DNA of 64,000 bases from Paenibacillus camerounensis (GTDB taxonomy: Bacteria; Bacillota; Bacilli; Paenibacillales; Paenibacillaceae). A program made the position numbers and the translations under genes. Of the stretch, positions 15,734 through 24,207 are shown in pieces. The notes below the pieces were generated by a model that saw only the letters and a program-made list of their open reading frames with translations, ran no database searches and was not told the DNA's origin. The first letter of the stretch is position 1. Every line of letters starts with the position of its first letter. Location: positions 16,612-80,611 of the forward strand of contig NZ_CCDG010000022.1 in the NCBI RefSeq assembly GCF_000723885.1. Direction: 5' to 3'.

Positions 15734-18097
15734 ATGATGCCCAACAAATCCAAAGGCCGTCGTTTTCCTTTATTGCCGCTTAGAGGTCTTCTTGTGTATC
15801 CTAGCATGGTTCTGCACCTTGACGTAGGTCGTGAGAAGTCCGTTCGTGCACTGGAAAAAGCTATGGTTGAAGATAACCTGATTCTCCTCTGCTCCCAATC
15901 GGAAGTGAATATTGAGGAGCCTGGACAAGAAGATATTTTTCGGGTCGGTACGGTCGCCAATGTGCGGCAGATGCTGAAGCTTCCGAACGGCACCATCCGT
16001 GTGCTGGTGGAGGGAGTGGAGAGGGCCGAGATTATTCATTATACAGACAATGAGGAGTTCTACGAGGTTATGGCGCGTGAGCTGCCGGAGCAGGAGGATG
16101 TCGATCAGGAGAGCGATGCCTTAATGCGTACGGTGCTTAGCCAGTTCGAGCATTACATCACCTTATCGAAGAAGGTCACGCCAGAGACGCTGGCTGCCGT
16201 ATCCGATATTGAAGAGCCGGGGCGTCTGGCTGACGTCATTACAAGCCACCTGGCGCTGAAGATCAAGGATAAGCAGGAGATTCTGGAGACCATCGATGTC
16301 AGCAAACGCCTGGAGAAGCTGCTCGACATTCTCAATAATGAGCGTGAAGTGCTGGAACTGGAGCGTAAGATCAACCAGCGCGTGAAGAAGCAGATGGAGA
16401 AGACCCAGAAGGAATATTATCTGCGTGAGCAGATGAAGGCGATCCAGAAGGAGCTCGGTGAGAAGGAAGGCCGGGCCGGGGAAGCCGAAGAGCTGCGCTC
16501 GCTGATGCAGGAGAAGAACCTGCCGGAGCGGGTACAGGAGAAGATTGAGAAGGAAATTGACCGTCTGGAGAAAATGCCGGCAAGCTCGGCTGAAGGCAGC
16601 GTCATCCGCAACTATGTAGATTGGCTGCTTGGTCTGCCTTGGAGTGAAGAGACCGAAGATGACCTGGATATTCAAAAAGCGGAACAGGTGCTCGACGCCG
16701 ATCACTATGGCCTGGAGAAGCCGAAGGAACGCGTCCTGGAATACCTGGCTGTGCAGAAGCTGGTCAAACAGCTGAAGGGGCCGATTCTATGCCTTGTTGG
16801 CCCTCCGGGTGTCGGTAAAACCTCGCTGGCCCGCTCTATCGCCCGCTCGCTGAACCGTAAGTTCGTCCGTATCTCGCTGGGCGGCGTGCGTGATGAAGCA
16901 GAGATCCGCGGCCACCGCCGCACCTATGTCGGTGCGATGCCGGGCCGGATCATCCAGGGAATGAAGACAGCGGGAAGCATCAATCCGGTCTTCCTGCTGG
17001 ACGAAATCGACAAGATGGCTTCTGACTTCCGCGGCGATCCGTCAGCTGCCCTGCTTGAAGTATTGGACCCGGAACAGAATAATACGTTCAGCGACCATTT
17101 TGTAGAGCTGCCGTTCGATCTGTCTAACGTGATGTTCGTGACCACTGCGAATGCTGTGCACAACATCCCGCGTCCGCTGCTCGACCGGATGGAAATGCTG
17201 TATATTCCCGGTTACACGGAGCTTGAGAAGCTGCAGATTGCCAGCCGCTACCTGCTGCCGAAGCAGCGTAAGAACCACGGGCTTGATGAAGGACAGCTTA
17301 TGATTGAAGACGATACGCTGCTTAAGATTGTCCGTGAATACACCCGAGAATCCGGCGTGCGTAATCTGGAGCAGCAGATCGCTGCGCTATGCCGTAAGGC
17401 TGCGAAGCAGATTGTATCCAGTGAGAAGGAGCAGGTCACTATCCTGCCTGCTGAGGTTAAGGATTATCTGGGTGAATCCAAGTACCGCTATGGAATGGCT
17501 GAGCTGGAGGACCAGATCGGCACTGTAACCGGGCTGGCCTGGACCGAGGTCGGCGGCGATACGCTGCTGATTGAAGTAACGGTTGTTCAGGGTACAGGGA
17601 AGCTGACGCTGACCGGGAAGCTGGGAGATGTTATGAAGGAATCAGCACAGGCTGCCTTCAGCTACACCCGTTCCAAGGCAGAGGAGCTGGGTCTTGCTCC
17701 GGACTTCCATGAGAAGAACGATATCCACATTCATATACCTGAAGGTGCGATACCGAAGGATGGCCCGTCTGCCGGGATTACCCTTGCTACCGCGCTGATC
17801 TCTGCACTCACCAAACGTTATGTCTCCAAGGATGTAGCGATGACGGGAGAGATTACCCTGCGCGGACGTGTCCTGCCAATCGGCGGGCTCAAAGAGAAAT
17901 CACTTGCCGCCCACCGGGCAGGCTATACCAAAATCCTGCTCCCTAAGGACAACGAACGCGATCTTAAGGATATTCCGGAGAGCGTACGTAACGATGTGGA
18001 GTTCATCCCGGTATCCCATATGGATCAGGTGCTCCAGCATGCGCTAGTAGACGGGCAGGGAGCTATCAGCAGTAAAGCGCCGAGTAGTGTGCATTAG
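15734..18097 (+). CDS. lon: ATP-dependent protease La (LonA)
   Basis: 787 residues from the ATG at 15734, with GGGAGGTG ending 8 bases upstream. The in-frame ATG at 15707 precedes that site. Domain order is typical: N-terminal substrate domain ([20 protein letters not shown]), coiled helices ([20 protein letters not shown]), AAA+ module with Walker A GPPGVGKT and Walker [10 protein letters not shown], and protease domain with the Ser-Lys dyad in [12 protein letters not shown] and [14 protein letters not shown]. It degrades misfolded and regulatory cytoplasmic proteins. ysxC follows after 14 bp, so the two are co-transcribed as in Bacillus. Confidence 0.97.
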   Translation: MMPNKSKGRRFPLLPLRGLLVYPSMVLHLDVGREKSVRALEKAMVEDNLILLCSQSEVNIEEPGQEDIFRVGTVANVRQMLKLPNGTIRVLVEGVERAEIIHYTDNEEFYEVMARELPEQEDVDQESDALMRTVLSQFEHYITLSKKVTPETLAAVSDIEEPGRLADVITSHLALKIKDKQEILETIDVSKRLEKLLDILNNEREVLELERKINQRVKKQMEKTQKEYYLREQMKAIQKELGEKEGRAGEAEELRSLMQEKNLPERVQEKIEKEIDRLEKMPASSAEGSVIRNYVDWLLGLPWSEETEDDLDIQKAEQVLDADHYGLEKPKERVLEYLAVQKLVKQLKGPILCLVGPPGVGKTSLARSIARSLNRKFVRISLGGVRDEAEIRGHRRTYVGAMPGRIIQGMKTAGSINPVFLLDEIDKMASDFRGDPSAALLEVLDPEQNNTFSDHFVELPFDLSNVMFVTTANAVHNIPRPLLDRMEMLYIPGYTELEKLQIASRYLLPKQRKNHGLDEGQLMIEDDTLLKIVREYTRESGVRNLEQQIAALCRKAAKQIVSSEKEQVTILPAEVKDYLGESKYRYGMAELEDQIGTVTGLAWTEVGGDTLLIEVTVVQGTGKLTLTGKLGDVMKESAQAAFSYTRSKAEELGLAPDFHEKNDIHIHIPEGAIPKDGPSAGITLATALISALTKRYVSKDVAMTGEITLRGRVLPIGGLKEKSLAAHRAGYTKILLPKDNERDLKDIPESVRNDVEFIPVSHMDQVLQHALVDGQGAISSKAPSSVH

Positions 18098-18111
18098 AAA
18101 GGAAGTTCGAT

Positions 18112-18804
18112 TTGAAAGTTAATAACGCCGAATTTATTATCAGCGCCGTTGGTCCTGATCAGTACCCGACGGACGCCTTGCCGGAGATTGCTCTGGCAGG
18201 GCGCTCCAACGTCGGAAAGTCTTCACTCATCAACCGGATGATTAACCGCAAGAATCTTGCCCGAACCAGTTCTACACCGGGTAAGACACAGCATATGAAC
18301 TATTACCGGGTGAATCAGGATATGTATTTTGTCGATTTCCCGGGATACGGTTATGCCAAGGTATCTAAGACACAGCGGGCCTCTTGGGGCAAAATGGTTG
18401 AGAAATACATGGAAGAGCGTGACACGCTGAAGCTTATCCTGCTTGTAGTGGATCTGCGCCATCCGCCGACAGGCAACGATAAAATGATGTTCGACTGGCT
18501 CAAGCATTATGATCTGCCGCTCTGTGTGGTAGCAACCAAGGCTGACAAGATTCCCAAGACACGCTGGCCGAAGCACATCAAGATCATGAAGCAGGAACTC
18601 GGCGTATTGCCGGGAGATAACTTCATCCCGTTCTCATCGGAGCTGGGACTTGGCCGTGAGGAGCTGTGGGCACTTATTGAGGATTACAGCAGACATGAAG
18701 CAGCGGAAGAGGCAGAAGAGACAGAAGAGACGCTGGAGCAGAATGGGCCGGAGGATGTAACCGCCGGGCAGAGTCCGCTAGCTGATGGAGAAGCGGAATC
18801 CTAG
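18112..18804 (+). CDS. ysxC: Ribosome biogenesis GTPase YsxC (EngB)
   Basis: 230 residues with a TTG start, 6 bases after AAAGGAAG. EngB-family GTPases assist assembly of the 50S subunit. All G motifs are present: G1 GRSNVGKS (30-37), G3 DFPG (75-78) and G4 TKAD (142-145). The family is usually near 195-200 residues. Here a C-terminal tail of about 35 residues, very acidic (EEAEETEETLEQ...), is added. The tail is probably disordered. It is the last gene before the syntenic block is interrupted by the polysaccharide locus; in Bacillus hemA follows ysxC. Confidence 0.95.
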   Translation: MKVNNAEFIISAVGPDQYPTDALPEIALAGRSNVGKSSLINRMINRKNLARTSSTPGKTQHMNYYRVNQDMYFVDFPGYGYAKVSKTQRASWGKMVEKYMEERDTLKLILLVVDLRHPPTGNDKMMFDWLKHYDLPLCVVATKADKIPKTRWPKHIKIMKQELGVLPGDNFIPFSSELGLGREELWALIEDYSRHEAAEEAEETEETLEQNGPEDVTAGQSPLADGEAES

Positions 18805-19012
18805 ATCTATGACCATTTAGTGTGTAAAAGCAAGCATCCGTGCGCAATCCTCACCTAATAGTGAGGAATACATACAATACCTCCGGCTCATCCTGAATTC
18901 TCTAAGGATAAGATGTTTTATCGGCATACAGTCTGTTCCCGCTCAAGAGATAACCCGCATTCATCCATGTATAATCATTGTAGAGGCTGTTACAAAGAAT
19001 AGAGGGATGGTT

Positions 19013-19600
19013 ATGGCTCAGCGATTGGCTACAGAATATGTAAATGCGACTCTGCAGATGACAGAATTTCAGATGAACCAGTTTCTGCTTACAGCTGACA
19101 CCTGCTATATCAGCCACCGTGTCAAAGTAGTCGGGGGCGGTGAACAGGTGATTGTTCTGGAGGAAACCGGGGGAGAGGAAGTACGCTTCACGGTAGCGAA
19201 TAGACGGGGAATTTACTGGTGTACGCTATCCTGCCGTGTCGTTAATCCGCATCTTAACAATGCGATCCGTAAGCTGTTTATTACCTATAAAGGCTCGGGT
19301 ACTATTAACAGAATCTATGAAGGTTTCACCATGGTATATTACTATGAACGCGGCTCGGTACGCCGGATTTCAGAATTGACGGCTTCCGGCAGCAAGCTGA
19401 TCTATCAGCACAAGCATTCCCTGTCAGAGATAATGACTGTATATAAATCGGAGGCTGTTGAGCGGGAGATTGCTGTGCTGCGCGGCAAGGCTGACCAATT
19501 GCTGGATGTGCGCAACGCAGAATGCTCGGCAGAGGAGCTTCACGATATCGATAGGGAGCTCGCGTCGATAGCCCGAAGTTTGTTTTATCTGGAGGCATAG
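19013..19600 (+). CDS. Unknown protein (195 aa)
   Basis: Starts at ATG 19013, 6 bases after AGAGGG; the ATG at 19007 directly abuts that site. A TG-TATAAT (18970-18975) upstream may be its promoter. The product is soluble with no signal peptide. The N-terminal 110 residues look mixed alpha/beta (VKVVGGGEQVIVLEETGGEEVRF), and the C-terminal third is helical and charged, like a coiled coil (VEREIAVLRGKADQLLDVRNAEC). I recognise no domain. It has its own terminator and lies between ysxC and the polysaccharide locus, so context gives no firm clue. In the 207 bp upstream is a CCTCAC/GTGAGG hairpin (about 18859-18876) of unknown use. Confidence 0.65.
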   Translation: MAQRLATEYVNATLQMTEFQMNQFLLTADTCYISHRVKVVGGGEQVIVLEETGGEEVRFTVANRRGIYWCTLSCRVVNPHLNNAIRKLFITYKGSGTINRIYEGFTMVYYYERGSVRRISELTASGSKLIYQHKHSLSEIMTVYKSEAVEREIAVLRGKADQLLDVRNAECSAEELHDIDRELASIARSLFYLEA

Positions 19601-19624
19601 TCTACAATAAGATCACATAACTAG

Positions 19625-19658
19625 CAATCATTTCCTAGTGAAATGGTTGTATTTTTTT
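19625..19658 (+). terminator. Terminator of the 195-aa gene
   Basis: CAATCATTTC (19625-19634) pairs with GAAATGGTTG (19640-19649, one T-G wobble), followed by TATTTTTTT. Confidence 0.8.
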
Positions 19659-19702
19659 GAGAAACTATACAATAGAACTGGAAAAGGACCGATAAAAAGT
19701 AT

Positions 19703-20485
19703 ATGATAGATATTCATAGCCACATTTTGCCTTTTATGGATGACGGTGCTGCCGACTGGGAAGCGGCCCTCTCCATGGCTCAGGATGCTGTACAGGACGG
19801 TATTTCCACTGTAGTCGCAACACCGCATCACGCGAATGGAGTATATATGAACCCCGCCCCGGCTATCGGACAAGCGGTGGAGCTGCTGAATGACAGAATC
19901 CGGCAGGCTGGACTTCCGCTGCTTGTACTTCCCGGTCAGGAGATCCGTGTCTACGGGGAACTCCTGAATGATCTGGAGCAGGGTGAACTTCTTACGCTCG
20001 CGAATACGAGATATATTCTGCTGGAAATGCCTTCTTCACGTGTGCCCCGAACAATGGAGGAGACGTGCCACGAGCTGGTCATCCAGGGCTTCGTTCCGGT
20101 CATCGCCCATCCGGAGCGTAATGCTGAGGTTGCCAGTAATCCTTCCAAGCTTGAGAGATTGATAGAGCTGGGAGCAGTGGGTCAGGTCACTGCCCAGAGT
20201 CTGGCCGGAACCTTTGGAAGCAAGCTGCAGAAGCTGTCTATCGACCTGTGCCGGAGAAACGCCGTTCATGTTGTCGCATCGGATGCACACGATAACAGTC
20301 ATCGTCCGTTTGGACTTAGTGAAGCTTACAAGGTAATTGAGAAGGAACTGGGTTCTGTGGCTTACGACAATTTCCGCCAAAATTCGCAGAAAATCATCGG
20401 CAACGAAGAGCTAATTCGAGCTAATTACAGCAATTCAGGCAAGAAGCTTCATAGAATGTTCGGATTTTTTTCTCGTAAAGGGTGA
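19703..20485 (+). CDS. ywqE: PHP-type protein tyrosine phosphatase (CpsB/YwqE family)
   Basis: 260 residues, the usual size. The family is a manganese-dependent PHP-fold phosphatase that removes phosphate from BY-kinases. Metal-binding motifs are visible: DIHSHILPFMDDG at the N terminus, ATPHH (about residue 47), a central IAHPERN and the C-terminal SDAHDNSHRPF. It opens the polysaccharide locus. The cognate kinase is encoded at 23478, separated by an SLH-protein gene. ATG follows AAAAGGACC at a slightly long distance. Orthology to YwqE rather than to a CpsB paralog is a naming choice. Confidence 0.92.
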   Translation: MIDIHSHILPFMDDGAADWEAALSMAQDAVQDGISTVVATPHHANGVYMNPAPAIGQAVELLNDRIRQAGLPLLVLPGQEIRVYGELLNDLEQGELLTLANTRYILLEMPSSRVPRTMEETCHELVIQGFVPVIAHPERNAEVASNPSKLERLIELGAVGQVTAQSLAGTFGSKLQKLSIDLCRRNAVHVVASDAHDNSHRPFGLSEAYKVIEKELGSVAYDNFRQNSQKIIGNEELIRANYSNSGKKLHRMFGFFSRKG

Positions 20486-20624
20486 CCTGTCTGTGGAATG
20501 ATGGTAGAATTGTTTCTACTGGGTTATTGTTACAAATTATCAGAATAGTATGCGTTAGGGCGAAACTTTTCTAGCATTACCGCAGTATAAGAGTTATTAC
20601 TACATAAGAAGAGGTGGATGACAA

Positions 20625-22610
20625 GTGAGTTTGAAGAAAAAATTAGCAGTATCAACTTTAGCAGTAAGCATGGCAGCAGCATCCGTTGCAGGTTTTCCAT
20701 TTAGTAGCGAAGGATTGGCTAAACACCTGAGCGGTGTGGCATCAGCAGCAGCAGTAACACATGCAGATGCTAAGACAAAGGTTATCAATGTATATGCACA
20801 ACTGACCGCTCCAGATAAGGCGAAGCTATTGGCATTTGAAGCTGAAGCAGGAAATATCAGTGAAGCAACCTTTAAGGAAATCTTCAAACCGGTTCTGGAT
20901 AAACTTACATTCCTGAGCCCGGCAGAAGTAACTACTTCCTATGAAGCATTTAAGAGTGTTACTAGTGTGGTATACGATGTATACGCTAATGATTTTGCTG
21001 AACTGAAGGCTATTCGTTACGATGTCGATAACGTGAACCTGCTTAACAAAATTGCTGCTGAAGCTGGTGTAGCAGATCTTACTTTTGATGATGTAATTGA
21101 ATTCCTGCTGGGTACAAACGGTGTAGAGGCTGAGCTTCGCACTTTGGTAAGCAGTAAGACAAATGACCAACTGCTCGCTATTATTACTGATCCTTCCGGC
21201 CAAGAAGCCTTAATTAATGAAGCAATTGATAAAGTATTGGCTCACAACACTGGTGCTGGTGCTCTTACAGTAAGCCAAGCCGTGTACAACCTTAACATTA
21301 CTTCTGCTGATGTTAAGCTTTCCCTGAAGAACCTTAACGCTAAACTTCCAACAGCTAAGCCTGCTTTGCAAGCCCTTGCTGTCGCATATGTTAAGGCTTA
21401 TGGCTTTGGTAATGGCAGTAACCCAGGTACAAATCCAGGTGGAACTGGAGGGACAATTACCAATCCAACAGTAACCCCAGGCATTTATGATGTATCTTCT
21501 CTGGTAAGTGTGGTTAACGGTAAAGCAACACTGAAGCTGGTTGACGCTGACGTGCTGAAAGCATTTGACGCTCTGCTGGCAGCTAATGTTGGTAAGACTA
21601 ATCTTACACTGACTCTTAACCTGGGTACTGTAAGTGCAGCAACTGTAGAAGTGCCGCTCTCCAAAGCAATCATTGAAGCTGCCAAAGCGAAAGGTATTGC
21701 CAATGTCGCTGTGACATTTAATGGTTTGACAGTAACCATTCCTGTAACCCAGTTCAGCGAAGCGGTGACACTGACTGTTACTACTGAAGCTGATTCTACC
21801 GTAACCTCGCTGACAAGCCAGAAGCTGGCTTCGAAGGTATACTCCTTCGACCTGACAGTAGGCGGAGTAGCAACAACAGTCTTCAAGCAACCTCTGACCA
21901 TCAAGCTGCCGCTGGTTAACACAACCGGCCTTGATAAAGAACTGCTGTCTGTAGCAAAAGTTGTATACGGAGCCCTTCAATACCATGGCGGTGTTGTAGA
22001 CGGTGAACACATCGTTGAGCCTCGTGATACGTTCTCTTCATACGCAGTAGTTGAGAACAAAGTAAGCTTCAGCGATATCGCTAACGTACAGGCTTGGGCT
22101 GGCAGACAGATTCAAGTTGTAGCTGCTAAGGGCGCAATTGAAGGTATCGGTTCCGGCAAATTTGCTCCTAAGAGCAATGTAACCCGCGCTGAATTCTCCA
22201 AGATGCTGATTCGTGCGCTGAACCTTGAGAACAGCACAGCAACTGAAAGCTTCAGCGATGTAGCCTCCACAGCATGGTACGCTCCTTATGTTGCAGTAGC
22301 AGCTGAGAAGGGTATCATCACTGGACGTAACGCTTCGACCTTTGATCCAAATGCAACCATTACACGTGCTGAGATGGCTACAATGATCTCCCGTGCAGTT
22401 AAATCCATTAACCCTGACGCTGCTACAGATGCTTCCGCACTGAGCAAGTTCTCGGATGCTGCTAAGATCAGCGCTTCCCTGAAAGACGGCGTTGCCTTTG
22501 CAGCAAGCAATAACCTGGTAATCGGTAACGGCGGGAAGTTCAATCCTAACGATACTGCTACCCGTGCAGAAGCTGCTGTAATCATCTATCGTACAATTAA
22601 CTTTAAGTAA
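20625..22610 (+). CDS. SLH-domain surface protein (661 aa)
   Basis: GTG start 8 bases after GAGGTGG. The signal peptide (KKKLAVSTLAVSMAAASVAG, with likely cleavage near ASAAA) exports the protein. Residues about 50-265 are a helical domain I do not recognise. A Gly/Asn/Pro linker follows (GNGSNPGTNPGGTGG), then a beta-rich domain, and three SLH repeats occupy the last about 175 residues (FSDIANVQAW..., FSDVASTAWY..., FSDAAKISAS..., each with a TRAE motif). SLH domains bind pyruvylated cell-wall polysaccharide. The gene lies between the tyrosine phosphatase and the kinase adaptor and ends in a terminator. High-expression codon bias suggests an abundant surface protein. Confidence 0.92.
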   Translation: MSLKKKLAVSTLAVSMAAASVAGFPFSSEGLAKHLSGVASAAAVTHADAKTKVINVYAQLTAPDKAKLLAFEAEAGNISEATFKEIFKPVLDKLTFLSPAEVTTSYEAFKSVTSVVYDVYANDFAELKAIRYDVDNVNLLNKIAAEAGVADLTFDDVIEFLLGTNGVEAELRTLVSSKTNDQLLAIITDPSGQEALINEAIDKVLAHNTGAGALTVSQAVYNLNITSADVKLSLKNLNAKLPTAKPALQALAVAYVKAYGFGNGSNPGTNPGGTGGTITNPTVTPGIYDVSSLVSVVNGKATLKLVDADVLKAFDALLAANVGKTNLTLTLNLGTVSAATVEVPLSKAIIEAAKAKGIANVAVTFNGLTVTIPVTQFSEAVTLTVTTEADSTVTSLTSQKLASKVYSFDLTVGGVATTVFKQPLTIKLPLVNTTGLDKELLSVAKVVYGALQYHGGVVDGEHIVEPRDTFSSYAVVENKVSFSDIANVQAWAGRQIQVVAAKGAIEGIGSGKFAPKSNVTRAEFSKMLIRALNLENSTATESFSDVASTAWYAPYVAVAAEKGIITGRNASTFDPNATITRAEMATMISRAVKSINPDAATDASALSKFSDAAKISASLKDGVAFAASNNLVIGNGGKFNPNDTATRAEAAVIIYRTINFK

Positions 22611-22636
22611 GAAGTGAGCTAAGAAGCAAGTGGAGA

Positions 22637-22672
22637 GCCTCCTCTCGTCTATGTGAGAGGGGGCACTTTTTT
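22637..22672 (+). terminator. Terminator after the 661-aa SLH gene
   Basis: GCCTCCTCTC (22637-22646) pairs with GAGAGGGGGC (22655-22664, one wobble), then ACTTTTTT. It separates the SLH gene from the kinase pair. Confidence 0.88.
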
Positions 22673-22717
22673 AGCACAGATTATATCATTATAGAAACCG
22701 CTTGGAGGGAAATTCAC

Positions 22718-23497
22718 TTGTCAGCACAAGAATTGGATCTTCGCGATTATTTCCAGATTGTTAAGAAGAGACTGTGGATGATTGTCAGTATTGTGGTCGT
22801 TGTATGTCTTCTTGCCGGGATTTATAGCCTGTATATCAAGAAGCCGGTGTACGAAGCTTCAACCAAGATTATCGTTAATCAGACGCAGCAAGTACAGACG
22901 GCAGCATCGGAGCTGGATCTGAACCAGATCAACACCAATATCCAAATGATTAACACGTACAAAGAGATCATTAAGACCCCTGCCATTCTGGATGTCGTAG
23001 CCAATAACTATCCGGAGTTCAATACCAACGCCGAAGAGTTGCTTAAGAAGGTTAATGTGAGCTCAGTCAATAATACGCAGGTGATGACACTTGTCGTTCG
23101 AGATAATTCATACCAGAGAGCAGCAGAACTCGTAAATGCCATTTCACTTGTGTTCAAACAGGAGATCCCTTCCTTGTTCAATGTACAGAACGTATCGATT
23201 CTGAATGAGGCTAAGCTTAATCCGCCTGTTGAACCGGGACCGGTTGAACCTAATGTCGTGATGAACCTGGCCATTGCTTTTATCGTATCGTTAATGATTG
23301 GTCTGGGTATTGCCTTCCTGCTGGAGTATCTGGATGATACATTGAAGACGGAAGAGGATATCGAGAAATACCTGGGGTTGCCGACGATTGCAATGATTAC
23401 CAGACTCGGCCAGGAAGAAACAAGAGGAACAGAGACACAGGCACAGCAGCATATCAGAAAGGCGGGCGAACTCGAACATGTCACAGCAGCCAAATAA
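22718..23497 (+). CDS. ywqC: Polysaccharide co-polymerase / BY-kinase activator (Wzz domain)
   Basis: 259 residues with a TTG start, 8 bases after TTGGAGGG. Topology is typical of Firmicute CapA/YwqC adaptors: a cytoplasmic start (LDLRDYFQIVKKRLW), TM1 (MIVSIVVVVCLLAGIYSLYI), an extracellular Wzz domain with a helical middle, the Pro-rich PVEPGPVEPN, TM2 (MNLAIAFIVSLMIGLGIAFLLEYLDD) and a cytoplasmic tail that activates the kinase. It controls polymer length and switches on the tyrosine kinase encoded next. The two genes overlap by 20 bp. Confidence 0.93.
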   Translation: MSAQELDLRDYFQIVKKRLWMIVSIVVVVCLLAGIYSLYIKKPVYEASTKIIVNQTQQVQTAASELDLNQINTNIQMINTYKEIIKTPAILDVVANNYPEFNTNAEELLKKVNVSSVNNTQVMTLVVRDNSYQRAAELVNAISLVFKQEIPSLFNVQNVSILNEAKLNPPVEPGPVEPNVVMNLAIAFIVSLMIGLGIAFLLEYLDDTLKTEEDIEKYLGLPTIAMITRLGQEETRGTETQAQQHIRKAGELEHVTAAK

Positions 23498-24164
23498 ACA
23501 ACGCCACCTGATTACCGTGACCAACCCACGTTCTCCGGTATCGGAAGCCTTCCGGGCACTGCGCACGAACATTGACTTCTCATCTATCGATGAGCGGATT
23601 CAGATTATTATGGTTACCTCCTCCGGGCCGGAAGAAGGAAAGTCCACCGTGACAGCCAATCTTGCAGCGGCATATGCTCAAGCTGATAAGAAGGTACTGC
23701 TGATCGACGGTGACATGCGGAAGCCGACGGCGCATAAGACCTTCTCGCTCAGTAACCGTCATGGTCTGTCTTCATTGTTGTCCCAACAATCTGATTTGAT
23801 TGAAGCCATTCAGGAATCCGGTGTTCCTAATTTATCTATTATGACCTCAGGCCCAATACCGCCTAATCCGGCAGAAATGATGGCTTCGAACCGGATGAGT
23901 ATGGTTCTGCAGGAGCTGCGTCAACAATTCGATGTCATCATGTTTGATACACCTCCTCTGCTGGCAGTTACAGATGCACAGATTGTCGCCTCGAAGAGTG
24001 ACGGTGTCATTATGGTTGTCAGCTACGGTAAAGTGAAGCGGGAGATTGCCGCGAAGGCTAAGGCGAACCTGGATAGAGTCGGTGCGAAGATGCTAGGAGT
24101 AGTGCTGAATAATGTCAAACGTAAAGCCAGCGAAGGCTACTATTATTACTACTATGGAAATTGA
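23478..24164 (+). CDS. ywqD: Bacterial tyrosine kinase (BY-kinase, YwqD/CpsD family)
   Basis: 228 residues. BY-kinases phosphorylate their own C-terminal tyrosine cluster and enzymes such as UDP-glucose dehydrogenases. Walker A is SSGPEEGKST (48-57), Walker A' is LLIDGDMRKPT (about 74-84) and Walker B is IMFDTPPLL. The C terminus is a run of six tyrosines (SEGYYYYYYGN), the autophosphorylation tail. The kinase is separate from its membrane activator, the Firmicute arrangement. With the phosphatase at 19703 it forms a reversible control loop for the polysaccharide machinery. Confidence 0.95.
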   Translation: MSQQPNKQRHLITVTNPRSPVSEAFRALRTNIDFSSIDERIQIIMVTSSGPEEGKSTVTANLAAAYAQADKKVLLIDGDMRKPTAHKTFSLSNRHGLSSLLSQQSDLIEAIQESGVPNLSIMTSGPIPPNPAEMMASNRMSMVLQELRQQFDVIMFDTPPLLAVTDAQIVASKSDGVIMVVSYGKVKREIAAKAKANLDRVGAKMLGVVLNNVKRKASEGYYYYYYGN

Positions 24165-24207
24165 CATTGTTCTATAGAATAAATTGTTATTTTTGGAGGC
24201 ACTAAAA

